In this document: positions 34,485 through 45,530 of the stretch, piece by piece | Layout of the letters: each line of letters starts with the position of its first letter | Numbering within the stretch: the first letter of the stretch is position 1 | From: CAVQKZ01 sp963837325 | GTDB lineage: Bacteria > Actinomycetota > Actinomycetes > Mycobacteriales > Jatrophihabitantaceae | Direction of reading: 5' to 3' | Length of the DNA: 64,000 nt | Assembly (NCBI GenBank): GCA_963837325.1 | Contig: CAWIMV010000002.1 | Span: 682,001 to 746,000, forward strand | Made by a program: the position numbers and the translations under genes | Notes under the pieces: generated by a model | What the model saw: the letters and a program-made list of their open reading frames with translations, nothing else | What the model was told of the DNA's origin: nothing | Databases searched by the model: none

Positions 34485-36496
34485 CCGGGCGGGTGCGGTC
34501 GAAGTGGTTGTTCCGGGCTGGGGTGCTCGGGGTGGTGTTCGTGTTCGCCGGCTTCGGCGCGGAGAACCGGGCGGCTTCGTTGCGGTTCTTCCTGGTCGGC
34601 GGCTCTGTGTTGACCGGTGTCGCGATGGTGATTCAGGGTCGGACGGGTTCGGCGGGGACGATGCTGCGGATGTCGAGGCGGTCGCGGCGTCGGCACGGTG
34701 TTGCGTCGTGGTGGACGGTGTTGCGGTCGGCGTCGCGGTTCGCGGTGCGCCGCAAGATGTGCGTGCTGCGCCCGTCGCTGCGCCACATCGGGTTCTGGCG
34801 TCGGCTGTCGGTCGACACCCGGGAGGTGGCGACGCCGCTGGCCCGGGTCGGGTTGTTGCGGGTGTGGTCCCCGGTCGAGGACGTCACCCTGCGGGTCGGC
34901 GGTCCGCGGGTGGGGAAGTCCGGTGAGTTGGCCGGGCGGATTCTGGATGCGCCGGGTGCGGTGATCGCGACCTCGACCCGCACCGATCTGGTCGGCCTGA
35001 CGGCGTTGGTGCGTCAGCAGTCCGGGCCGGTGTGGGTGTTCAACCCGTGCGGCCTCGGCAAGCTGGAGTCGACGGTCGTGTTCGATCCGCTCAGTCGGGT
35101 GTGAGGACCCGAAGACCGCGGCGCACCGGGCCACGGATCTGCTGTCCGGCTCCGCCGGTCTGGTGATGGCGTGTCGGGGGAGCGGGAGTTCTGGCACACC
35201 CAAGCGGTGCGGGTGTTGTCGGCGATGCTGCACGCCGCGGCGTTGTGCGGGGCGTCGATGCGTGACGTGCAGCGGTGGGTCGCCGACCCGGCGCTGCACG
35301 CCGGTGATGTGCAGCGTGCCCTGCGCCGTTCGCCGCAGGGTGCGATCGAGACCGACGCGGTGCAGTTCCTGAACACGAACGAGCGGACCCAGACCTCGAT
35401 CTCGGCGACGATCATGCCCGCGCTGGGCTGGTTGAACGACGCCACCGCCGCGACCGCCGCCGGCCAACACCACAGCGTGCGGATGCCGGTGCCGGTGGCG
35501 ATCGACGCGAACGTGACCGTCGAGGTTCCGGATGTGATCCCGGACGACCTGATGAACCCGGCCGCCGCGAAGTTCACCGAACGGGACGTGATGGTGCCGA
35601 CGGCGCGGGCGGGGTTCGACGTCGCCCAGCTGCTCGCACAGCGCGGCACGGTGTATCTGTTGGGTGCGGAGGATGCGCAGGTCGCGCCGTTGGTGTGTGC
35701 GTTGACCGGGCACATCGCCCGCACCGCCCGCCAGCTGGCGTCGGAGATGCCCGACGGCCGCCTGGACCCACCCTTGACGCTGGCGTTGGATGAGGCGGCG
35801 TTGATCTGCCCGATCCCGCTGGATTCGTGGACCGCGGACATGGGTGGCCGCAACGTGACCATCCACATCGCCGTCCAATCCCGTGCCCAACTGCGGCAGC
35901 GCTGGGGTGATGTGGGGGCGGCGGCGATCATCAACAACGCCGCCACCCTGCTCGTCTTCGGCGGCGCCCGTGATGTCGACGACCTGACCGCCTACTCGAC
36001 GTTGACGGGTGATCGGGACGAGCTGGTCTCCACCTACGCCAACAACGGCACCGTCCTCTCCAAAACCACCCAGCGGGTCCCCGTGCTGTCCGAGGCGCAG
36101 TTCGCGCAACTGCCGCCGGGGCAGGTGGTGATCATCCGCCGCGGGATGCCGCCGGCGATCGGGCGGGTGCAGATGGCGTGGAAACGCCACGACGTCCGCA
36201 CCGCCACCCGCCGCGCACACCGCGGCGAACGCCAACGAGTCCGCGCCGTCATGCGGGCCGAACAGGCGGTCGTGTGGGCCCGTCGCGGCGCGTGGGTCGC
36301 CGCACGTGTCGCCGATCTCGGCCGCGCCATCGTCGCGGGCATCGCCGCTGTTGCCGCCGGGATCGAACGCGCCGAGCAGGCCTGGATCCGGCACGAGGCC
36401 AAGAGCCTGGCCAGCCGCAACCCGGACGCCAAGCACTTCGACAGCCAGCGCGCCACCGTCGGTGCCGGCGAGGCTGAGGGTGGTTCCGATGCCTGA
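34481..36496 (+). pseudogene. TraG/VirD4-type coupling protein, frameshifted
   Basis: The DNA-transfer coupling ATPase that brings the relaxase-DNA complex to a secretion channel. N-terminal membrane helices (LFRAGVLGVVFVFAGFG; LRFFLVGGSVLTGVAMVI) are followed by Walker A in GGPRVGKSGELAG, the Walker B region LTLALDEAALICPIPLDSW and a conserved NVTIHIAVQSRAQLRQRWG motif, as in the TraD/TraM-recognition domain. The frame breaks near 35100 (extra G, making a TGA) and again near 35175. Corrected length is about 670 aa. It is the first large gene of the transfer operon. No channel genes accompany it. Confidence 0.8.
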
Positions 36497-36806
36497 GACC
36501 ACAACCACCGTCACGGCCAGCCGCGCCGCCGAGGCGCGATCCGGGCCGAGGTCGCGCGTATGACGCGGGCGACCCGCGCCACGGCGGACTACCCGCCTGG
36601 CCGACAGCACGCCGTGCCGCTGCACCTGCTCACCCGCCGCGAACTGACGGCGCGAGGGTCTGCGTCCGGGCCGGCAGCCGGTGCACGGGTTGGTGTTCTG
36701 GCCGAGCCCGGACGGCACGCGCTGCGCCCGCCTCTACGACATCGCCCAGGCCAGACCGCGACTGCTGCATCTCAGTCGGCGGCCGGTCACGGCCCGAACG
36801 GGATAG
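36489..36806 (+). pseudogene. Small transfer-operon protein, frameshifted
   Basis: Starts at ATG 36489, overlapping the end of the coupling-protein gene by 8 nt. With two corrected indels it reads MPETTTTVTASRAAEA, then MTRATRATADYPPGRQHAVP, then LRPGRQPVHGLVFWPSPDGT and RCARLYDIAQARPRLLHLSR, ending at 36806. The corrected product of about 105 aa has a basic, tryptophan-containing C-terminal half. Unknown family. Confidence 0.5.
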
Positions 36807-37095
36807 GCCACCAACCAAGAAGGACGAAGCCGGACCGGCACTGCGTGCCGGACCCACCCGAACCGGGGTGGGGCCGGGGCTTACCGGGGCCGTGTCCCCC
36901 GCGTCAAGGACGCATCCGCGCCGCTGCGCGGTCCGCCTGCGGCGGCTCCTTGACCCGGGCGACCCCGCACGACCCCGGTAGCTGGCGCCCCTTGCGGGCA
37001 GGCGGCAAAAACCCACCGCCAGCCCGCCGGAAACCGGCCCCACAACAAAGCACCGGCACCAACCCGGGTGTCGACCAACAGGAAGGAACCACCGC

Positions 37096-37686
37096 ATGAG
37101 CACCACGATCGTCACCGAGGCGAACCTCACCAGTGATCCGGAACTGCGGTTCACCAACACCACCGGCCAACCCGTCACCAGCCTGCGCCTGGCCGTCTCG
37201 TCACGGCGCAAGAACATGGCCGGTGAGTACGAGGACACCCTCACCGTCTTCTACGACGCCACCGTCTGGGGCGCGCTCGGTGAGAACGCGGCCGAGTCAC
37301 TGCGCAAGGGCGACCGGGTCCTGGTCCACGGCAGTACCTACGACGAGGAATGGACCGACCGCGAAGGCCTCACCCGGGTCAAGCACGTCCTGCAGGTCAC
37401 CGCGATCGGCGCCAGCCTGCGCTACGCCACCGCCACCTTGACCCGCACCACCAGCCGCCGCAGCGACCAGGCGTCCGAGAGCCGGCCGAGGTCGGCTGAC
37501 CCACCAGACGGCGGGCGGAGGGGCCTGGCCATCGCTGCCGCCCCTCCGCTCAGCCCCAACCGGAAGGAGGACCAGATGAGCATCTCAGACTTCGACGGCA
37601 AGACCGCACTGGAGACCACGGCGGAGCAGCGGAGGCGATCCGGGCATCGACCACTCGCATCACGACGCGCTGGTTTACGAGAGTGA
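37096..37686 (+). CDS. ssb: Single-stranded DNA-binding protein
   Basis: OB-fold SSB whose first 115 residues are clear: TIVTEANLTSDPELRFTNTT, GQPVTSLRLAVSSRRKN, TVFYDATVWGALGENAAESL, RKGDRVLVHGSTYDEEWTD. It would coat the transferred single strand. AGGAAGGAACC precedes ATG 37096. The open frame continues to 37686, but the region after RTTSRRSDQ looks like a frame error: an alternative frame ends at 37499 (EVG, stop), and another gene starts at 37576. The acidic SSB tail that recruits partners is missing. A MobF-type relaxase and an SSB in one operon fit single-strand conjugation. Confidence 0.85.
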   Translation: MSTTIVTEANLTSDPELRFTNTTGQPVTSLRLAVSSRRKNMAGEYEDTLTVFYDATVWGALGENAAESLRKGDRVLVHGSTYDEEWTDREGLTRVKHVLQVTAIGASLRYATATLTRTTSRRSDQASESRPRSADPPDGGRRGLAIAAAPPLSPNRKEDQMSISDFDGKTALETTAEQRRRSGHRPLASRRAGLRE

Positions 37687-38031
37687 CGCCTGGCGGCTGG
37701 TCGGGCAGCTGGCGACGCTGACGGCGCGGTTGCCGCAGGCGTTCGAGCAGATCACGGGGCAGCTGAACGGGTGGCAGCGGGGCGGGCTGATCGGGATGGA
37801 TCTGGGCACGCGCTATGAAGACAACCAAGATGCGGGTGTCGCCACCGCGGGCCTCTTCTTGACCGAGACCGCGACGGTCGCCGCGGCGGCATTGCAGAGC
37901 GCCCGCACGATCGCCGGTGAAGCCCTCGCCGACACCCACACACCGGGGCCGAGGGCGACGCGACCACGACGAGCACCAGGGAGAGCACGGGCAGGGCAGC
38001 ACTTCTGCCGTGGGGGCGACGACAAGACTAG
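37576..38031 (+). pseudogene. Unknown transfer-operon protein, frameshifted
   Basis: ATG 37576 follows GGAAGGAGG. The segments are MSISDFDGKTALETTAE, then (second frame) DHSHHDALVYESDAWRLVGQ, LATLTARLPQAFEQITGQLN and TATVAAAALQSARTIAGEAL, then a third frame to a stop at 38031. The corrected product is about 150 aa, mostly helical, with a hydrophilic tail. No known domain. It lies between ssb and another small unknown gene in the same strand. Confidence 0.5.
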
Positions 38032-38084
38032 CGCGCGACTGGCGCGCCGGCGCGTCAGGTCGAGTGGACCCGGCTGGGTTCGCG

Positions 38085-38574
38085 ATGGGTTACACCGACA
38101 CCGAACCCAAACGCGCAGAGATCCGGGCCGCGGTCGCAGCGATGGTCTGGGTCGAGCCCGACCAGCTGGCCGAGGTGCTGCACGCGGCGCCGGTGCGGTG
38201 CTTGGTGGCCGGACTGTTCCACACGAGCCCGGCGGCTTGCGACGCGCCGCGGTAGCGCTGCTGCCCGCCGCCGATCGGTGCCGCGGCGAGCGGCTGGTCG
38301 GCCTGGAGTCCGTGACCGGGGATCGCTACGTGCTGCTCGACGCCGGGCACGAGGCGATCGACATCCTGCACGCGGTGCGCCGGTCGTGGCTGAGATCGAG
38401 GACCAGCAGTCCCGAGATGCGGCGCGGCAGCTGTACGAGGCCGAGGTCGCGCTGCACATCGCGCACCAGTCCCATGTCGATGCGTGGATCGCTGCCGCCG
38501 CGGACCGGCTGCACGACGCGGTCGTCGAGCACCTGCGCACGGTCGAGTCGGCGAACCACGGCTCGGCGCGGTGA
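38085..38574 (+). pseudogene. Unknown transfer-operon protein, frameshifted
   Basis: MGYTDTEPKRAEIRAAVAAM then VWVEPDQLAEVLHAAPVRCL opens the gene. After frame changes near 38250 and 38390 it continues RLVGLESVTGDRYVLLDAGH and VVAEIEDQQSRDAARQLYEA...HLRTVESANHGSAR to 38574. A GTG at 38064 is an alternative start. About 165 aa, helical. Its stop overlaps the GTG of the DUF4913 gene (GTGA at 38571-38574), indicating coupling. Confidence 0.5.
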
Positions 38575-39271
38575 GCGTCAACAGCGCTCCCGAGAGGCGG
38601 CGTCGGACGGTTCGGCGGTGGCCGGTTTGGCGCGCGAGGTCGAAGCCGTCTGCCGCCGCCTCGACGCGCTCGACCGGTAGTCCGAGCGGGTCGACGAGCT
38701 GGCCGAGCTGGTGTCCCGGCTGGCCGAGAACGCGGCCGTGGTCGAGGCGCCGGCGAGCGTGAGCAATGCCGCCTCGTCCTGGTTGGACTTCCCGACCGGC
38801 GTGCGGCCGCCGAAGCAGGCGCGAGCGTCAAGGCCTCCGAGCAGCTGCTGAGCACGTTGGCGACGTGGGTGGGTGGGGTGTATCTGCGCTACCGCGACGC
38901 GATGAGGGCGTTTCCGGACTGCTGGTTGTGGCATCCCGAGGTCGTCGAGGAACTCCTCTGGCTGCACCGCGCCTGGGCCGCCGCCTATAGCGGGCAAGCG
39001 CCGCCGGCGGCGGTGGGGGACTGGCACGACCGGCAACGGCCCGGGGTGGTGCACCGGATCCGCGAGTACGCCGGCGTCTGCTCGCTCGAGGCGCATCTGC
39101 CCGGCGGGACGGGCACGGCCGGGCGCCGGAGATGCCGGTCGTGGATGCGATCGCCGCGGTCGCGCGCGTGGTGGGTCACCGACCGCGCCGAGCCGGGACC
39201 GATGCCCACCGACGAGCAGCTCACGCCGCGCCGAGCTCGCCGCCCGCTACACGGCCAGGACTCGCCGATGA
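38571..39271 (+). pseudogene. DUF4913 family protein, frameshifted
   Basis: The conserved block LATWVGGVYLRYRDAMRAFP, CWLWHPEVVEELLWLHRAWA and DWHDRQRPGVVHRIREYAG is DUF4913, a family I associate with actinomycete mobile elements. N-terminal coiled-coil segments (REVEAVCRRLDALDR; RVDELAELVSRLAENA) are interrupted by a TAG at 38678-38680 and frame changes near 38600, 38820 and 39110. The corrected frame ends MPTDEQLTPRRAELAARYTA, RTRR, with its TGA overlapping the start of the DUF2637 gene. Function unknown. Confidence 0.65.
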
Positions 39272-40147
39272 GCGCCGACGAGCGGTCGACGGATTCGGGC
39301 CGGCGGGTGGTGTGGGCGGCCGGGCTGGTCGTCGCGACCGGCGCCGGGGTGGCGACCGCGCACGGCCTGTTCCAGGTCGCGGTCGCCGCCGCGGGTGCCG
39401 ACGGGGATCGCGTGGCTGTATCCGCTGATCACCGACGGCCTGGCGCTGGTCGCCTACGCCGCCACCGCCCGCCTGCGCCACGGCGGGCGCGGCTACGCCG
39501 CGACGATCGTGGTGCTCGCGGCCGGGCTGTCCGGGCTCGCGCAGGCCACCTATCTGACCGGCGGCCTCACCGCGACCGGCAGCGCGAGCGCGGCGCCGGT
39601 GGTGTTGCGGTTCGGGGTCGGGGCGTGGCCGGCGATCGCGGCCGCGCTGACCGCGCACCTGCTGCACCTCATCGGCGCGGGCGACGCGTGCGAGCGACGT
39701 CGACGGAGACCGCGGCGAGCGTTCAGCGTCCAATCCGCCGTCCAATCTGCTGTACAACTCGGCGTCCAATCCGGCTGTACAACCCGTACAACTTCCGAGC
39801 GTTCAATCCCGGCTGTACAGCCGCGTACAACTCCCGAGCGTTCAATCCCGCCTGTACAACCGCCGGCTGTACAGCCGTCCAATCCGACGCCGGACCCGGC
39901 CGCGGTTTCCCCGACGCCACCCCCATCCAAGAGCAAGGCCGTTGCCGGTGGGCGGGCGGCGGATCGGGCGCGGGCTGCCGCCCGCACCCACCAGACCCGG
40001 CACGGCACCCTGCCGACCGTCTCCGAGCTCGCGGCCGCCGCGGACGTGGCGCGCGGCACCGCCGGCGCGGTGCTCAAGGCGCTGCGCGCCGAGCGCCGGG
40101 CCCTGCACGTCGTCAACGCCACCCCTCCGAACAGGACCACCCCATGA
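39268..40147 (+). pseudogene. DUF2637 membrane protein with C-terminal wHTH, one frameshift
   Basis: Four hydrophobic helices (VVWAAGLVVATGAGVATAHG; GIAWLYPLITDGLALVAYAA; YAATIVVLAAGLSGLAQATY; WPAIAAALTAHLLHLIGAG) match DUF2637, the Spd-type family of Streptomyces plasmids and integrative elements linked to intercellular spread. An extra G near 39403 splits the frame between helices 1 and 2. After the helices a low-complexity Val-Gln/Ser-Pro region is encoded by short DNA repeats, then TLPTVSELAAAADVARGTAG looks like a winged HTH. This suggests a membrane-tethered DNA-binding protein. The stop overlaps the next ATG. Confidence 0.75.
39724..39892 (+). repeat. Alternating short direct repeats inside DUF2637 gene
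   Basis: Words of the type CTGTACAAC/CGTACAAC occur seven times. They alternate with GTCCAATCC/GTTCAATCCC, which occurs six times, within about 170 bp. The longest near-identical unit (CGTACAACTTCCGAGCGTTC and following CAATCCCGGCTGTACA) is present twice in tandem. The array is in frame with the Val-Gln-rich linker. It could be coding repeats only, or an iteron-like site for replication or transfer proteins. Confidence 0.7.
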
Positions 40148-40363
40148 CCCACCAGCCAGCCAACCCACCGACCGAGCCACGACCACACGACCGACCACGC
40201 CAGCATCCAACCAAACCCCCGATCCAACCGTTCCAAGATCAACTACCTTCATGCACACCCATGCATCACGATCAGATGGACCCGCGACGCGCGGAAAACC
40301 GACACCCGCGAACAGCTCTCGCAACCGGCCGATATGGCTCTTGCCGGCGGGGGTGTGGGCTGA
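40144..40363 (+). pseudogene. Small protein before relaxase, frameshifted
   Basis: ATG 40144 overlaps the preceding stop (ATGA). The first part is proline-rich (MTHQPANPPTEPRPHDRPRQ), and after one frame change near 40290 it reads DARKTDTREQLSQPADMALA, GGGVG, with a TGA at 40361-40363 overlapping the relaxase ATG. About 72 aa. Overlap at both ends supports it as a real member of the operon. Confidence 0.45.
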
Positions 40364-43300
40364 TGTTGTCGATCTCGCCGGGGCACTCGGTCGACTACCT
40401 GACCCGCGAGGTGGCGACCGGTCGGGAGAACTACTACACCGGCGCGGTCACCGAGGGCGAGCCGCCCGGGCGCTGGTACGGGGCCGGCGCGGAGATGCTC
40501 GGCCTGTCCGGGTCTGGTGGATCACCAGGACATGACCGCGCTGTACGAGCATTTCGTCGACCCCCGCGACCCTGGGTTCCGCGACCCCGACCGGTGGGCC
40601 GACGCGGCGAAGCTGGGCCACGGCGGGCGGGCGTACAAGACCGCGGCCGAGTTGTACAAGGCGGCATTGGACGCCGAGCCGCGTGCCGATTTTGAACGCC
40701 GGGAGCAGTTGCGGTTGGACGCGTACAAAAATGAACGGCAAGAACGTCGCGTTCTTGGACGTGACGTTCAGCGTCCAAAAATCGATCACCGTGCTGCATG
40801 CCGCGTTCGAAGCCCAGGAGGTCAAAGCCCGGGCGGCCGGTGACGAGGAGGCGGCCGGGAACTGGGGGGCGCACAAGCAGGCGGTGGAGGACGCGATCTG
40901 GGCCGGCAACAACGCCGGCCTGGACTACCTGGCCGAGCACGCCGGCTACTCCCGGGTCGGGCACCACGGCGGGACCGCCGGGCGCTACATCGACGCCCAC
41001 GGCCTGACCGTCGCGTCGTTCTTTCAGCACACCAGCCGCACCAACGACCCGCAGCTGCACATCCACAACGGCGTCCTCAGCCGGGTCCAGGGCACCGACG
41101 GGGTCTGGCGCACCCTGGACGGGCGCTCGCTCTACATCCACCGTCCGGGGGCGGCGGCGGTCGCCGAGCGGACCATGACCGAACACGTCGCCCGCAGCCT
41201 GCGGGTGCTGGCGCCGATGCGCCCGGACGGCAAGTCCCGCGAGATCGCCGGCATCGACCAGGCCGTCAACGACTTCTTCAGCACCCGCTCGCCGGGCGAT
41301 CACCCCGAAGACCGCCGAGCTCGTCGCCGCGTTCGAGGCCAAGTTCGGGCACGAGCCGAACGCGCTGCAACTGGACCGGCTGCAACGCCAAGCCACCATG
41401 GCCACCCGCCCGCGCAAGTCCCACGACGGCGAAACCCTCGAACAGCGCCTGGAGCGGTGGGAGCGCGAACTGCGCGCCGAGGTCGCAGGTCGGGCTCGAC
41501 CAGGTCGCCGCCGACGTCCTCGCCCTGGCCGGCAAGGACCCGGTCGCCGAGACGTTCGACCCGGACGTGGTGATCCAGACCGCGCTGGCCGACGTGCAGG
41601 CGACCAAGGCGGCGTGGACCGAGGCCGACCTGTCCCGCGCGATCAACGACGCCCTGCCCGACTATCTCGGCGGCCTGCACGGCGACGACGTGCACGACGT
41701 TGATCCGCGGTCTCACCCGGCAGGCGATCGACAAACACTGCGTGGCACTGACCGCGGAGACCCCCGGCGCCGCGACGCCTGCCGGACGAGCTGCGGCTCG
41801 CCGACGGCCGCTCGGCCTACGACCGCCCCGGCGCCCGCCTCTACGCCACCAGCGAGCACCTGCGCAGCGAACGCGCACTGCGCGCGGCCGCGGTCGAACG
41901 CACCGCCGTCGCCGCCACCCCCGACCGCGCCGCCGCATTCCTCAGACGGGCTGCGTGCGAGTCGGGGTCGAGCTGGGCGCCGACCAGGCCGCCGCCGTGC
42001 GCGGGGTGCTCACCTCCGGCGCCAACGTCGAATCCCTGGTCGGGCCGGCCGGCACCGGGAAGTCGTTCGTCGCTCGGCGCCCTCGCCCAAGCCTGGCAAG
42101 ACCCCGACGCTGTGGAACGGCGAACAGCGCCGCGTCGTCGGGCTGGCGGCGAGCCAGATCGCGACCGACGTGCTCACCGACGAAGGCCTGGCCGCCCGCA
42201 ACATCACCCGCTGGCTCGACACCCAACACCGCCTCGCCGACGGCACGCCCGCGCGGTGACGACGCGGCGTGGCGGCTCAACCCCGGTGATCTGGTCGTGG
42301 TCGACGAATCCGCGATGGCCAACACCACCGACCTGGCCGCCATCCACCAGCACACCCACGAAGCCGGACGCGAAACTGCTGCTGACCGGGGACCACCGCC
42401 AGCTCGCCGCGGTCGGCGCCGGCGGCGCCATGGACATGATCACCAAAACCAGCCTGACCTACGAACTCACCGAACCCCGCCGCTTCACCCAGCAGTGGGA
42501 ACGCGACGCCTCCCTGCAGCTGCGGGAAGGCGACGAGGCCGCGCTGCAGACCTACCGCAAGCACGGGCGCATCATCGACGGCGGCACCATCGAACACACC
42601 GAACACGACGCCGCCCGAGCCTGGCTCGCCGACACCCTCACCGGGCACCGGTCGCTGCTGATCGTGGACACCAACGAACAAGCCGCCCGCCTCTCCGCGC
42701 AACTCCGCGCCGAACTCGTCCGCCTCGGCCGGGTCGAGGAGAACGGGGTGCCGCTCGGCCTGCAAGGGCACCATCGCCGGGGTCGGGGACCTGGTCCAAG
42801 GCACGGCGCAACGGCTGGAACCTGGCCGGGTTCGACGGCAACCGGCGCGGCCCGATCAACCGCGAGCACTACCGCGTCCTCGAGACCCGCGCCGACGGCG
42901 GCCTGATCGTCGCCCCCATCGTCGGCCGCGCCGCGACGGGGAGCAGCTCGGTGACCGGATGTCGCTGCCCGGCAGCTACGTGCACGAGCACGTCGCGCTC
43001 GGCTACGCCTAGCACCGTGCACTCCGCCCAAGGCCTCACCGTGGACACCAGCCACACCGTGGCCACCGGCCGCACCGGACCCGCCGCCCTCTACGTCGGG
43101 CTGTCCCGCGGCCGGAGAACAACACCGCCCACGTCGTCACCCTCGCCGTCCCCGCCGACGCACCCACCGGCGCCGTCAACCAGGTCACCCGGCAAGACCC
43201 GCTCGCCGTGCTCGCCGGCAACGCCGAACGCGCCGACACCGAACTGCGCCGCGATCGTCGAAGCCGAACAGTCCGCCGCCGAGGCGGGGTCGCTGCGCAC

Positions 43301-44750
43301 CGCGGTCGAACGCTTCACCGACGCCGCCGAAGTCGCCACCGCCGGACGCACCGCGGCCATGCTCGACCGCCTCGTCGACGACGGCACCCTCACCCCCGCG
43401 CAGCGGGCCAGCCTCGCCGGCGATGACGGGATGGTCAGCCTCAGCACCGTGCTGCGCCAAGCCGAGATCGCCGGCCACGACCCCCACCAGGTGCTGCGTG
43501 ACGCGGTCGCCAGCCGTCACCTCGGCGACGCCCGCAGCCTCGCCTCCGTCCTGCACCACCGCATCACCGACAGCCTCGACCTGCACCCCGCCGGGGACCG
43601 CTACACCGACTGGACACCCACAGTCGACGACCCGCACTGGCAGCGGCACCTCAACGACCTCGCCGCCGCCGCCGACGCCCGCCGCACCCAACTCGGTCGC
43701 GAAATTGCCGAGACGCGGCCGCAGTGGGCGATCGACGCGCTCGGCCCGGTCCCCGAGACGTCAGACGAAGCGCGACGGCATGGATGCGACGTGCCGGGGC
43801 AGTCGCGGCGCACCGAGAGTTGACCGGCCACGACGACCCAGACGTGGCGCTGCCCGGGCCGCCGAAGCCGGGACAGGTCGAGGCGCACGCGTCCTACCGC
43901 GCGGCCTGGCGCGCCCTCGGCCGAGATGAAGCCACCCGCGCCGAAGCCGAAATGAGCGACGGCCAACTCCTGGTCCGGGTCCGGGCCTATCAGCGTGAAC
44001 TGAACTGGCAACCCGACTACGTCGCCCCCGAACTATCCGGAACCATCCAAGCCGCCCAACGCCACCGCACCACCGCCGCACTGCGCACCGCCGAAGCCAC
44101 CAACGAGACCGAACCAGACCGGCGCGCCGAGTTGGAACGCGAAGCCGCCGAAGCCCTTGCGCTGGCCGCGGTCCTCGACGAACGCGCCAAGCAGCTCGAG
44201 CGCGCCGACGAGATCCGCGCCCACTGGTACGCCCACACCGCCGCAACCCGCGCCGCCGAACAACGCGCCCGCGACGAACTGTCCACCCGCGGCATCAACC
44301 CCGACCAACCCGCACAAGCCACCACCGCCGAAGACTGGATCACCGCCCACCGCGACGACCAAGCCGCCGAGGACGAACACCGCCTCGTCACCGACGAGAC
44401 CGACCTCGCCGAGGTCGTCGAACAACGCGATGCCGATCAGTGCAGCAGTCGACCGCCTCCCGCACGCCGACGCCGAGGCCAAGCGAGGATCGACGACGTC
44501 CGCGAGCAAACCGCCGCCGCAGACGCGCCGGCGCCGCGCGAACACGAGGACTGGACCCGGGTGCCCGAGCGCGAACGAGACCGCCGACACCATCGACCGA
44601 GCCCAACGGGCCCTCGCCGAACTCGAGCGCCGGACCGCCCAAGAGCGCGGTATCGCAGAACGATCGCGCTCTGCACAACTCAGTCAATGGCATGCGAGCG
44701 ATCAGGCGGCGCGCACGCAGCAGCTCGAGGGACCGACGATCGAGCGATAG
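40363..44750 (+). pseudogene. MobF (TraA/TrwC-type) relaxase-helicase, multiply frameshifted
   Basis: Nicks the origin of transfer and unwinds the strand. The N-terminal relaxase has candidate catalytic tyrosines in VDYLTREVATG and ENYYTGAV, SVQKSITVLHAAF, and the three-histidine metal site around QHTSRTNDPQLHIHNGVL. The RecD-like helicase includes Walker A LVGPAGTGKSFV, Walker B LVVVDESAMANTTDLA, LLLTGDHRQLAAVGAGGAMD and HSAQGLTVDTSHTV. A long helical C-terminus follows (to QLEGPTIER, 44750). Corrected length is about 1,450 aa. At least fifteen single-base frame changes interrupt it, most of them extra bases. All expected motifs survive between them. ATG 40363 overlaps the preceding stop. 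Confidence 0.85.
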
Positions 44751-44773
44751 CCGCGCACCGCACGGGCAGCAGG

Positions 44774-45200
44774 TTAGCCGGCGAACGTCGGCGTGATGCA
44801 AACCGGGGCCCGCCGAGATCCATGCCAGACCCAATCCAACGTCGCGACAACGCCGCGAGCTAGGTCCGTCCGAACCGCCGGTCGGGCCACTGTCGAATGA
44901 CACGCCACCGCGGCCGCCAAGTACTCCGCGTCGATCGTTTCCGGCATCGCCGCATGACGCCGACCGGTGAACGGTGCACTCGGCATCTGCCCCGCGGCCG
45001 ACCGGCGACCACACCGGCTGGTCCGCCAGCCATTGGCACGTCAGCAACACACCCAGCAAGAAGTCGTCGCCGGCACCCGGCTGTTCACCCCACCGCGCGA
45101 CCGCCGCCCAGAGCGCACCGAACTCGGCCCGGGGCACCCGCAGGTTCCCGGCCGGCACCTTCGCGACGGCCTCAGCCGACACGTCCATACATCCCAACAT
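44774..45200 (-). pseudogene. Unknown element protein, one frameshift
   Basis: Two segments join across one extra base near 44992: MDVSAEAVAKVPAGNLRVPR, FGALWAAVARWGEQPGAGDD, FLLGVLLTCQWLADQPVWSP, then MPSAPFTGRRHAAMPETIDA, YLAAAVACHSTVARPAVRTD, LARGVVATLDWVWHGSRRAP. About 140 aa. I recall similar proteins near conjugation genes in actinomycetes but know no function. Its opposite orientation and single +1 error show that the frameshift problem is not confined to one strand. Confidence 0.55.
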
Positions 45201-45306
45201 GACACCCACCGCCGACAACGGCAGAGGTTGGTGGAAAACGGCGGACGTTCAGATCAACGAGTTGACCTCGCCGAGCCATAGCCCACTTATAAGATGTACG
45301 TTAAGC

Positions 45307-45530
45307 GTGTAGCGTCCGCACGCCCGTCATCGGCGACCCGTTCATCTCCGACGAAGCCAGATCCCGCATCGACATCATCCACGACGACATGCTCAAAACA
45401 GATGGCCGCCAAAGCGGCAGCAGCTGCCAGGCCACGTCCCGTCGCGAAGCGGACCACCACCGGAAAGAAGAAGCGCCAGGAGAGGCGCCCGTCCCTCGGT
45501 GATGATCAGCTCCAAGAATTCGGCAGTTGA
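45307..45530 (+). pseudogene. Small basic-tailed protein, two indels
   Basis: If one T after GTG 45307 and one A in the AAAA run near 45400 are removed, the frame reads VRTPVIGDPFISDEARSRID, IIHDDMLKQMAAKAAAAARP, VAKRTTTGKKKRQERRPSLG, to a TGA at 45530. About 73 aa with an amphipathic start and a lysine/arginine-rich end. An antitoxin or small DNA-binding protein is possible; no toxin is adjacent. Confidence 0.35.

Noticed and set aside
34379..36718. 779-codon open frame on the minus strand opposite the coupling protein
   Set aside because: The sense strand encodes Walker motifs and the conserved TraD-like domain across two frames. The antisense product is low-complexity, His/Arg-rich and without domains.
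39724..39892. CRISPR array
   Set aside because: The repeats are 8-10 nt words with no regular 30-nt spacers and no cas genes nearby.
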